Of a stretch of DNA of 64,000 nt, positions 1 through 8,507 are shown one piece after another. The translations under genes and the position numbers were made by a program. The stretch lies in NCBI GenBank assembly GCA_001600495.1, contig BCKE01000066.1:176245-240244 (forward strand), read 5' to 3'. This DNA is from Pilasporangium apinafurcum. Taxonomy: Eukaryota; Oomycota; Peronosporomycetes; Pythiales; Pythiaceae. Positions within the stretch are counted from its first letter, which is position 1; each line of letters begins with the position of its first letter. The notes beneath the pieces were generated by a model. The model saw only the letters and a list, made by a program, of their open reading frames with translations, was not told the origin of the DNA and did not search any database.

Positions 1-400
1 TGGAAGATTCGGAGGTGATCGCCACACTATATCGTAGTAATGTCTGCAGTAGCGACAAAAACTTGAGGCAGTGCACTGCACCAACGCAACCAAACGCAGT
101 TCCAATAAGTCGAAAGTACCGATTCTCTGGTAAAGCGAGTAGATTCGCAAAATACGATAGATAGGGATGTTCCATGTACCAATACAATCGCGCGATGGAG
201 ATGAGGTAGATACAAAACGCGCCGTGAAGAAGTCCAAGCAGTGCCCAAATAGCAGTGAATCTTCGCGGTGACAGCACGAGCTCTATCCGGTTGATGGTCT
301 CGTGGCCCCGTACATTCCTGTTACGATTGCCAATCGCGCTTTTTTCCTGGAGAACGTACGCTTTGCCTTGCCTATGCAGATCGACGTGCTTCGTTGTCAT
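1..400 (-). CDS. LRR multi-pass membrane protein, N-terminal part (runs off left edge)
   Basis: The minus-strand frame opens at an ATG ending at 400. An in-frame TAG lies directly upstream, so this start is well supported. The 133 visible residues contain two hydrophobic segments (about 50-72 and 97-119). They align with the N-terminus of the neighbouring paralog (861-2864): both have RLYWY.EHPYL, then YF..LLA.PE and FRLIG.AFGCVGA.HC. The gene continues beyond base 1, so the C-terminal repeat domain is not visible. It has a longer hydrophilic N-terminus (about 45 residues) than that neighbour. Function is unknown; membership of the tandem array is clear. Confidence 0.8.
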   Translation of the reverse strand, partial: MTTKHVDLHRQGKAYVLQEKSAIGNRNRNVRGHETINRIELVLSPRRFTAIWALLGLLHGAFCIYLISIARLYWYMEHPYLSYFANLLALPENRYFRLIGTAFGCVGAVHCLKFLSLLQTLLRYSVAITSESS

Positions 401-860
401 CTATGATGTTCTTTTCAACTCCAAGAATGAACAAATATGTAACAACTGAAGTCGAGGCTGGCCAAAGATTCTCGCCTTTTTTTAGAATTGCGTCAATCCA
501 CACAGTCACATGAGTACAATTTATTTTATATACCTATACTGTTCTGCACTTTGTACAGTTTGGGTATGCGCCCGGAAGGTACAGAGCAATTCCAAACACG
601 TCCAAGATGCAAGATCTGCTTTAAATCTACCAGGATGGTTTGCTTCACCAGCCGGATAGCATTTAACTATGTCCTAAGACGAATATCTGGAACAGCTTGT
701 CTATCCTCACTTTAAGATTGCTTGGGATTGCTGGGTTAGTTGACTACATCAAAGCGATAATACCATGAATGTGGCAGTTTTTACACCTAAAACCTACGAA
801 CAGCAATCCATCTAAGTGACTGCGACCAAAGCGATTAGTGCTGTTGAGAACACTTCAGTA
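401..860. other. intergenic, no gene seen
   Basis: There are 460 bases between the edge gene and the next array member. Short open frames occur, but none resembles the flanking family or any family I recognise. It should hold the promoter of the edge gene (high-coordinate side) and the 3' end of the next gene. Confidence 0.5.
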
Positions 861-2864
861 TCATCCTAAGACTCGCTTTTTTTCCACCCACGTCGGGTAT
901 CGCCCATCGCCACGAGGATCTCGCTCTACACATGCTGTATTGGACGCATAGGGACTGTCAGTGTCACACACAGGACTCCCATATAGATACGTTGCCTCTT
1001 TGACATTGTCTAGAGCCCAATCGGGGAGTTCAGAAAGTGATGTTGATTCCAAGGAAAGGAACCCGAGCGTCATTTGGTCGTCGAGGTATGTGGGTAATGC
1101 CTCCAGTGGATTGTGGGACAGCGCCAGCGTATAATACCTCGCACTAGTCGAAAGATCCGGTAGCAATTGTAATTTGTTGCCGATGAGTGATAAGTCATCG
1201 ATGGTCATTTCGAGAAGCGTAGAAGGGAACTCGGTCATTTGGCTGTGTTCCACATACAAAACAGCCATGCTGGGCCATGTGAGGTGCAAATCCGCTGGTA
1301 AGGTTGTCAAATTAGTTATGGATAGTTCGATATCGGAGAGCATTTCGGGTAGCGGTTGAACCAATCCTTCCGGGAGATTCGTCATGTTGACACGGACGAG
1401 GACAATATACACCATTTTGGTATGAATTTCAGTTGAGATCGCTGCCTCAAGACCCCATTCCACAATCGTTGAATTGTATAAGTCAATTCCCAGCAAGTTG
1501 TGGAACTTCTGAATGGATTTGGGCATCACGAATGCGGGACAATGCGTGAAGAAGATCGCATGCAGCGCGTCAGTGTCGAGTAAATCAAGTGCATCTTCAC
1601 TTGGTGTTCCAGTGCCGTTCTGGTAGCAATTAAATTCAAATAGCGCGCACGGGTGTTGACCAGCAAACCATGGCTGCACATACTGCCTGCACTCTAAAAC
1701 GGCATTTATAGATCTCCTGGTCGCGCGGATATGGAGAGCAATAACCACGATTCCAATGATTACAAAAAATAAGTGCATTCCAATGTGCTTGAAACGGTAG
1801 ACTTTATGGACCGCTGTTCGATAGGAAGCATTCATCTTCTCGAATGTTCTTGATTGTAAGGACAGCTTGGTTGGGCGATGCAACGATGGCTGTCCTAATA
1901 CTTGCAGAATTTGTGGAGCTGGTCGTACGCGTGTCTTTGCGATGCCCTTGACTTTCATGATTGATGGTCCTGCGTTCGACCGTATAAGCATCTGAATTAT
2001 ATCAAGGCAGGCAAAGATGCTCAAATGAGGCACTAGTTTCGTGAATCCATCGAGGTTTGAATGTGCAAAGATAGACTGATTCTCCATCACAAAATTGACA
2101 AACTCTACATCGTCGTAGAGCATTTTGAGGCTGAAGGTGAATTGATTTGGGATGTATATCTGGAGATACGGGATGAAAATAATGAGTGGGAGCACCATAC
2201 AGGTGCATGTATTAAGCAGCACGTCCACAACCAGACACACTACACGCTCCAGAGCTGGCGTATGCTGAAACAGGAATTGGCATAGCGGTGTAGACCAGCA
2301 GTTGATGACTATGACTGCGACGTAGAAATGATTGATCCAGGTACGCGAGATGAGCGAACTGAAGCGTTGTGCTTGGTAAATCTGCGAGCTGATCTCGATC
2401 AGCTCTCGACACTGGAACACCAATCCGAATTGCTCACTTTCCACCCCAAGAAGTCCACGACGGCCAAAGATCTTTCTCCACAGTCGATACAAATGTCGAA
2501 CGGGTTTCCGCCGCGTGACAGTGGTGATTACCATGACAACATGTTGTTGGGTTCGTTCAGGAAGCTTAAAAGGCATTCTGGACGAGTCAAATGTGGTCAA
2601 CATCCGCGATCCTAGCGATTCAAAAACCAATGAGAGGAATCGGATGCAGTGTAGAGCACCGACACATCCAAATGCACCTCCAATGAGTCGAAAATGGCGC
2701 TTCTCTGGTGGAGCGAGCAGATCGGCAAAATACTTGAGATACGGATGTTCTATATACCAGTAGAGCCGTGCAGTGGCGATGAGAAAGATCCCACAGGCTC
2801 CACGTGTGAGAAGTAGTAATATCCGCACGATAGTGAATGTTCGAGCTGGCACTATCAGCTCCAT
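861..2864 (-). CDS. five-pass membrane protein with LRR-like ectodomain (array member, divergent)
   Basis: An intact 667-residue frame; no other ATG lies between this one and an upstream in-frame stop. Predicted membrane segments are at about 11-33, 58-80, 178-196, 207-235 and 355-378. The remaining 290 residues form an LRR-like region with N-glycosylation sites (NSTI, NMT, NLT) and cysteines. An odd number of membrane segments would place the C-terminus outside the cell if the N-terminus is inside. It is the most divergent full copy: GVESEQF replaces the GVESPYF block of its paralogs, and FNCYQNGTG replaces EYNCYRQGTTT. No kinase, Toll/interleukin or other signalling domain is visible. A receptor or adhesion role is only an inference. 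Confidence 0.85.
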   Translation of the reverse strand: MELIVPARTFTIVRILLLLTRGACGIFLIATARLYWYIEHPYLKYFADLLAPPEKRHFRLIGGAFGCVGALHCIRFLSLVFESLGSRMLTTFDSSRMPFKLPERTQQHVVMVITTVTRRKPVRHLYRLWRKIFGRRGLLGVESEQFGLVFQCRELIEISSQIYQAQRFSSLISRTWINHFYVAVIVINCWSTPLCQFLFQHTPALERVVCLVVDVLLNTCTCMVLPLIIFIPYLQIYIPNQFTFSLKMLYDDVEFVNFVMENQSIFAHSNLDGFTKLVPHLSIFACLDIIQMLIRSNAGPSIMKVKGIAKTRVRPAPQILQVLGQPSLHRPTKLSLQSRTFEKMNASYRTAVHKVYRFKHIGMHLFFVIIGIVVIALHIRATRRSINAVLECRQYVQPWFAGQHPCALFEFNCYQNGTGTPSEDALDLLDTDALHAIFFTHCPAFVMPKSIQKFHNLLGIDLYNSTIVEWGLEAAISTEIHTKMVYIVLVRVNMTNLPEGLVQPLPEMLSDIELSITNLTTLPADLHLTWPSMAVLYVEHSQMTEFPSTLLEMTIDDLSLIGNKLQLLPDLSTSARYYTLALSHNPLEALPTYLDDQMTLGFLSLESTSLSELPDWALDNVKEATYLYGSPVCDTDSPYASNTACVERDPRGDGRYPTWVEKKRVLG

Positions 2865-3365
2865 CTGGTCTTGAGCGTGCGTATAAGCGTTTCGATCGGC
2901 GAAGACACTTTTTCTTGTAACACGTATGCTTTGGTACTCCCTGATCTGCCTTCACTCTCACTCATACTCAAATGGTTCATACTTGATTTATAAATGATAA
3001 GTTTAGTGATGGATCAATTTTAGCCGCGGTTACGTTATGCTGTCGATTTGGTATTTTGGCAAAGTAACGATAGATACGAAATTGATGAATCGACTTCATT
3101 GAGTTTCGTTATGAGGACGTCACTGGATGCTGTATGGATCTCTTATTTGTCTAAGATAAGCATTCCCACATAAGCGGTGATGTAATGACACAATAGTCAT
3201 CTCCTTCTCATCCCCAAGACCAGATCTTGATTTTTCTGTTAGCATTGGGTTCGTTGAGGGTTGTCAAGAGTAATTTGAAAGAATTGGAACAAATGTAACA
3301 CAACGAATTGTGTGTAGTATTTTGTCTCATTTATGCGAGAAACGCGTAGATCAAGCTAAATGAGG

Positions 3366-3539
3366 TCAGAAAACACATATTACCCATCCAGACGAAGGTG
3401 AACTTACATCGAGATTATGCAGACGAACGCTGGTTTTTCGACAATTACCGAGCCAAGGCGCGTTAATCGATGTACTTGAACCAGATGTAACGTCTACGAG
3501 TTCTTGATCGCGACGTTGATTTGGTAATACTCGAGGCAT
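3366..3539 (-). pseudogene. possible N-terminal relic of the LRR membrane family
   Basis: A 57-codon open frame begins MPRVLPNQ, resembling the MPRVIPS start of the gene at 6155-8236. It contains a short hydrophilic stretch and then stops before any membrane segment. It sits where an array member would be expected to begin, inside a 905 bp gap between two paralogs. The match is short, so this could be chance. The rest of 2865-3769 shows nothing else I can identify. Confidence 0.25.
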
Positions 3540-3769
3540 TCCATATCTATAAATCGGCACCGTTGCGAACCAAGAGCTTTAATGTACTAGGTACAGTAGC
3601 ACGATTCGATGCTTGGAACGAATGATGACCATCATCGTGACTTAACAGCACTCGTTATTTTGTCCATGTAATTCTGACAGTATCCGACGAGCATTATTCA
3701 AAATAACCAACCTATCCCCGCGTATCGGAGTGAATATGCGTATTTCAAAATATGAAGGTATCTCATGTC

Positions 3770-5851
3770 CTATGGCAATCGAAGTGCCATCATCGCTTCC
3801 ACAGGATACTGTCCATTGATGCGAGGGTTCACGTTGCTGCAGGTGAGTGGTGCCATGGCTCCATATTTATGTTCTCGGTCTTCAGGTGTTTGGTTCTCAC
3901 AGAATGGAGTTCCGAAGGCAATCACATGTGTTCCAGTCTCCATTGCTGCAAACACCCAGTCAGGAAAATCCACTATCTGCGTTTTTTCTACGCCTAGCAC
4001 CGCCAAGCCACTCACGTTTTCAAAAATGTCCGGCAGTACGGCTAATGGATTGTTGGATAGCAAAAGTGAATTGTATCCGCCAGCACTGCTAGGAAATACC
4101 GTCAATTGGTTGCCAACAAATGACAGATCTGGAATGTCCATATTTGTTAGCACCTCTGGAACTGCAAGAAGCCCGCAGTGTTCTATATAGAGACTCTTCA
4201 CATGGCGCCATTTTATGTCCAAATCGTCAGGAAAGCTTGCAATGTGGGAGTAAACGATCTCAATATCTGTCAATGATACTGGTAAATCATTGGATAAGAG
4301 ACCGTCGGGTATACTCGTCATGCTAGTAAAGACTAGACACACATAAATAATCGATGAGTGGATCTGTTGGGTGATTGCTGCTTTCTGTGACCAGTCAATG
4401 ATGGTAGAATTCCATACATTAATCCCCAAGAGTTGAGGGAACGCTTGAATGACTTGAGGCATCACCAACTCTGGACAATGAGAAATAGTGAGAACCATGA
4501 TGCTCTTATGATCCAGAAAATTGAGCGAATTGTTCAAAGGCGTCGTAGATGCCTGCTGATAGCAGTTGTAGTCATACACGGAGCAAGCAAGTTTGCTGGT
4601 GAACCATGGATAAAGATGTTGATGACAACCAAGGATGTGACCATCGTCAGACAAAGACGAGACTTCTGTACCATAGACTCCAAGTAAATGTATTGTGATG
4701 ACTACCAGACCCCACAAAATGAACAAAAGATGCAGGAGAATGGCTTGACGTTGACCAAGCTGTTGCTGCTGCATTCGTTGGAAGAGTCCTAATGATTTCA
4801 GATCAGTTGATGGGCATGAAGCTCTCTTGTCATCTTCCACTGCTTCTTCGTTGGGTCTGTCGTCTTCTATCGTCACAGATTTGGACTTGAGCAGTGTTTC
4901 AATGGTGCCCAAACTGGCGTAGATGCTCAAATGAGACAATAACTTCATAATAAAGTCTAGTGAATTATTGGGGAATACTTGTCGAGCTTCCATCACCAAG
5001 TTGGCAAACCAGACGTCGTCATACACAAAATTCCCCTCGAAATAATATGTCGACGTATCAAAACTTTGATAATACGGTACAATGAGAATTAATGGTAATA
5101 CGATGCTCGATATCATATTCAAAGCTGCATCTGCAGTAAAGCACATGAGGCGTTCCAATGCCGGTGAATGATGTGTGAAATGCTGGATGACGGGAGTAGA
5201 CCACGAATTGATGAAGATAATCGCTACATACAACTGATTGATCCAGAGGCGACCGATGAGGATGCTGGAGCTATATGCCTGCTTGGTCTGTGATGCCATC
5301 TCGAAACACTCCTGAAGCAGGAAACGCCATTGGAAATACGGACTTTCAACGCCAAACCAGCTCAGCTGATTAGATAGCCAAGAGTAAGATCTCCAAAAGC
5401 ATTTACATCTGTATCTCCCCTGATAATAGTTAAAACTAGAGCCAGTGATCAAGTTATAGTTGGGCCAGTGGAACATGAGCGACTTGGAATACATGGAAAC
5501 CGCTAAAGTCTTCACGAGGCAGAAGCCATGAGCAACGATAAGGACCCTATATCCCCAGGCAGTGAGGGTGAATAATCGTGTGGACCCAAGCGTAGCCAAC
5601 TCTGCGTAGTACTTCATTTCCTCCTTCGCCAAAAAAGCATTGATCTGACTCATCGAGACGAGAAAGCATACACAGATACATCGCAATGATAGTACAAATA
5701 GCCACGCGATCGCGAAAATGCGTCGAGATGCGTAAACGACTACATGTCCGTTTGTAGGTGCATGCCACAGCGGATGCAGATCTTGGGGCCTCTTTGGCAT
5801 TCCATCACTATCGTTCACTTGCCCAGTTTGGATGGGGAATATCGAAGGCAT
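3770..5851 (-). CDS. five-pass membrane protein with LRR-like ectodomain (array member)
   Basis: An intact 693-residue frame. Hydrophobic segments lie at about 44-68, 94-116, 203-222, 235-261 and 369-392. The family signature GVESPYF..RFLLQEC.EM at about 168-185 is followed by QAYSSSILIG.LWIN and the FINSWSTPV.QHFT..SP.LER block. A charged variable linker (about 325-365) precedes membrane segment 5. The ectodomain (about 393-693) has a YNCYQQ motif, NSTI and VGNQLTVFP-type repeats, a paired FCENQ and LTC near the end, and finishes in NPR..GQYP.EAM. The start MPSIFPI resembles the MP-x-V/I starts of paralogs. The protein is probably in the plasma membrane, with ligand unknown. Confidence 0.88.
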   Translation of the reverse strand: MPSIFPIQTGQVNDSDGMPKRPQDLHPLWHAPTNGHVVVYASRRIFAIAWLFVLSLRCICVCFLVSMSQINAFLAKEEMKYYAELATLGSTRLFTLTAWGYRVLIVAHGFCLVKTLAVSMYSKSLMFHWPNYNLITGSSFNYYQGRYRCKCFWRSYSWLSNQLSWFGVESPYFQWRFLLQECFEMASQTKQAYSSSILIGRLWINQLYVAIIFINSWSTPVIQHFTHHSPALERLMCFTADAALNMISSIVLPLILIVPYYQSFDTSTYYFEGNFVYDDVWFANLVMEARQVFPNNSLDFIMKLLSHLSIYASLGTIETLLKSKSVTIEDDRPNEEAVEDDKRASCPSTDLKSLGLFQRMQQQQLGQRQAILLHLLFILWGLVVITIHLLGVYGTEVSSLSDDGHILGCHQHLYPWFTSKLACSVYDYNCYQQASTTPLNNSLNFLDHKSIMVLTISHCPELVMPQVIQAFPQLLGINVWNSTIIDWSQKAAITQQIHSSIIYVCLVFTSMTSIPDGLLSNDLPVSLTDIEIVYSHIASFPDDLDIKWRHVKSLYIEHCGLLAVPEVLTNMDIPDLSFVGNQLTVFPSSAGGYNSLLLSNNPLAVLPDIFENVSGLAVLGVEKTQIVDFPDWVFAAMETGTHVIAFGTPFCENQTPEDREHKYGAMAPLTCSNVNPRINGQYPVEAMMALRLP

Positions 5852-5916
5852 GGCTATCTTCTGGAGTTCAGCCGTAGAACTACTGCAAGTAGCACACTAG
5901 AAAAAAGAGTGTCATC

Positions 5917-6006
5917 TTCAGTCGTCTGCTGACTTTTTCGGTGTTATGCTATCTTCAGTAAAAATAGACGTAACTCATCAGTAGTCTGCTGATTTTTCGG
6001 TGTTAT
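5917..6006. repeat. 30-bp direct repeat pair in an array spacer
   Basis: TCAGTCGTCTGCTGACTTTTT-CGGTGTTATG at 5917-5947 recurs with two or three changes at 5977-6006. Start-to-start spacing is 60 bp. The pair lies between the divergent end of one array gene and the 3' end of the next, about 66-155 bp upstream of the ATG at 5851, so it could be a promoter element. The motif includes the palindrome-like CAG..GTCTGCTGA. Function is unknown. Confidence 0.6.
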
Positions 6007-6154
6007 GAATTGGTTGTGTGGACTGTGTCGCGAAACATCTCCATGCTATCAATTTTTATGTCAGTCTGGAAACGTAATGAGCTGACGCGTGTGCGTACTT
6101 TCATATAGTTCTTCTGAACAGACACCTTTTAAATCGACAAGTACTCAATATCTT

Positions 6155-8236
6155 TCAGGGTCTCTGAAGCGCTTTCATCGCTTCGAAAGGATACCGTCCA
6201 TTCATACGAGTGTTCGTGTTGCTACAAGTGAAAGTGGTAGCTTGGTCGGACTTGATTTGACGGTCTTCAACACTTTGTGTCTCACAGAACGGTGTTTCGT
6301 ACGCTATCACCTGCGCTCCAGCCTCTGCGGCAGCAAATACCCATTCAGAAAAATTTTGTAGTCGGGTTTTCTCCACTGCCAGAAAGCGAAGCTCACGCCA
6401 GTCTCCAATCCGCTCCGGCAACTCTGTTAGCGGATTGTTCGACAACGAGAGGTAGCCATGACCAAGATTATCAATAGGAAGTGTCTTTAATTGATTACCC
6501 ACGAGAGAGAAATCTGGCATCTTGAGCTTCTTGAACACGTCCGGTAACTCGGTTAGTCCGCAATATTCCACATAAAGAATGAGCACAAATCGCCATTTCA
6601 CGTCGAGGTCCTCTGGAAAAGCGCCTATGTGGCAGTGCGTGATCTCAATGTCCTGCAACGACATTGGCAGATCGTCGGATAAGAGCCCATCGGGGATTCG
6701 CGTCATATTAGAGTTGACCAAATTTATCGAAACAATTGTTGGATGGGTCTGCTGATTAATTTCAGCAGTTTGTGGCCAGTCAACAATAGTTGAATTCCAG
6801 ATATTGAGACCCAGCAAATTAGGAAACGTTTGAATTGATTGTGGGACCGTCAACGCGGTACAATGTGACATGATGAGGACAGCGACACTTTTTTCATCCA
6901 AAAGCTCGAGTGAATTGGCTAATGGCGTAGTAGTTCCTTGGCGATAACAGTTGTATTCATACACGGAGCAGGCGAATTTTGTCGTGAGCCACGGATAGGT
7001 GCGTTGTCTACAGCCTATGACGTGCCCACCACTCGAGAGAGTGGATTTCGCTCCATAGACTGCATGCAAATGCACGGCAAGAACAACGAGACCCCATGCA
7101 AAGAACAGCAGATGCACAATTACAGCTTGACGGTTGTGAAGCTGATGGCTTTGCATGCGCTGGAGGCGAGCAGATTCAATTGTTTCTGGTACTTTTTTCT
7201 TGCTTTCTATCCTCGAAAATTTTGAATTGTCTGGAACTGCCTTCTGTTCTGGGTTAACAAGTGCCTCAATGTTACCCAAACTGAAATAGATACTTACGTG
7301 TGGCATAAGTCTCATGGCCAAGTTCAGTGAGTTGCTCGCGATCAGTTGGCGAAATTCCATGACCATGTTAGTGTACCAGACGTCATTGTAGAGTGCATCA
7401 CCTGCAAAATATGACGTTGCTGGATCAAATTGCAATACATAAGGTATGAAGAGCGCCAGTGGAATCACAATTGCCGATATCAAATCCAAAGTCATGTCGG
7501 TAGTAAAGCACATGATGCGCTCCAATATAGGTGAATGGCGAGTGAAATGCTGAGCGACAGGTGTGGACCACGAATTGATGAAGACAATCGACACATACAG
7601 TCGATTAATCCAGAGACGGCTGATGAGGATACTGGAACTATACGCCTGCGCAGTTTGTGAGACCATTTCAGCCAACTCTTGTAGCAGAAAACGCCAGTAA
7701 AAATACGGACTTTCGACACCAAAGTAGCCCTGGCGATCAAACAATCGCGTGTACAACCTCCACATGAACAGGAAGCAGGCTGTCTCCCGAGAATTGCTAA
7801 TTCGATTGGCTGGTGGCTGATTCGGACTGCTGAGTTTGCGGAACGCAAGTGATTTGGACAACATTGTAGCCAATAACATCTTCAGAAGGCGGTAGCAGTG
7901 GGCACATGCCAATAACAAGCAAATCCATGACGCACAGGTAAAAAATTGGGATTGGTGAGGCGCGATTAGTTGTGCGTAATAGCCCATCTCGTACACGGTG
8001 AGCAGCGCGTAGATTGCACTGAGCGCGTAGAGAAAACATGCACAGATGATTCGTAGAATGAACACGAACAACCAGAGGGATGCAAATTTGGGACGGGAGA
8101 GAATGATAACCATCGGTGCTTCTGAAGTCAATTCATCCACACGCCTTAGTGGTTGGACTCGTACGGGATTGGTCACCTGGGACGTTTTGTCTCTACTATC
8201 GTCTTGTATTTTGCTGCTGGGAATGACGCGCGGCAT
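6155..8236 (-). CDS. five-pass membrane protein with LRR-like ectodomain (array member)
   Basis: An intact 693-residue frame, closest in layout to the 3770-5851 gene. It begins MPRVIPSSK; five hydrophobic segments and the GVESPYFYWRFLLQE block follow. A lysine-rich linker (SRIESKKKVPE) precedes membrane segment 5. The ectodomain carries EYNCYRQGTTTP, LDEKSVAVL, WNSTI, NSNMTRIPDGLL, LVGNQLKTLP and LSNNPLTELP repeat units, ending FCET then FTCSN and NGRYP. Its start faces the start of the next array gene on the other strand, 271 bp away, so the two may share control sequences. Confidence 0.88.
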   Translation of the reverse strand: MPRVIPSSKIQDDSRDKTSQVTNPVRVQPLRRVDELTSEAPMVIILSRPKFASLWLFVFILRIICACFLYALSAIYALLTVYEMGYYAQLIAPHQSQFFTCASWICLLLACAHCYRLLKMLLATMLSKSLAFRKLSSPNQPPANRISNSRETACFLFMWRLYTRLFDRQGYFGVESPYFYWRFLLQELAEMVSQTAQAYSSSILISRLWINRLYVSIVFINSWSTPVAQHFTRHSPILERIMCFTTDMTLDLISAIVIPLALFIPYVLQFDPATSYFAGDALYNDVWYTNMVMEFRQLIASNSLNLAMRLMPHVSIYFSLGNIEALVNPEQKAVPDNSKFSRIESKKKVPETIESARLQRMQSHQLHNRQAVIVHLLFFAWGLVVLAVHLHAVYGAKSTLSSGGHVIGCRQRTYPWLTTKFACSVYEYNCYRQGTTTPLANSLELLDEKSVAVLIMSHCTALTVPQSIQTFPNLLGLNIWNSTIVDWPQTAEINQQTHPTIVSINLVNSNMTRIPDGLLSDDLPMSLQDIEITHCHIGAFPEDLDVKWRFVLILYVEYCGLTELPDVFKKLKMPDFSLVGNQLKTLPIDNLGHGYLSLSNNPLTELPERIGDWRELRFLAVEKTRLQNFSEWVFAAAEAGAQVIAYETPFCETQSVEDRQIKSDQATTFTCSNTNTRMNGRYPFEAMKALQRP

Positions 8237-8507
8237 TCAGATAAAGTGTATATGGCCAAGCTCAATATCATGCGTGGTGTTCGTAGAGTGTAGTGTTAAA
8301 GAGACCCGCCAATACAATCATTATAGAGTGTAAGAATAAATAGCTGCCAATCGATCACATAGAATATTCAATGTAAGTGAACACAACTGAAACAACTCTA
8401 ACCGGCTGTAGCTTCTTCTGCGTCTATTTTTAACGTTCATCCAAGCAATTGTCAAACGTTCACAATGTGCGTACTGACGACGAACGCAACCGTGCACGGA
8501 GTTAGGA
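8237..8507. promoter_or_regulatory. head-to-head intergenic region of two array paralogs
   Basis: These 271 bases separate the ATGs of oppositely oriented paralogs (6155-8236 minus, 8508-10772 plus). Both promoters must lie here or overlap the genes. AT-rich stretches occur around 8320-8350. I see no convincing oomycete initiator on either side, so no site is assigned. Confidence 0.55.

Noticed and set aside
2328-2763. Overlapping plus-strand frames in the array gene at 861-2864
   Set aside because: Shadows of the conserved membrane-protein frame.
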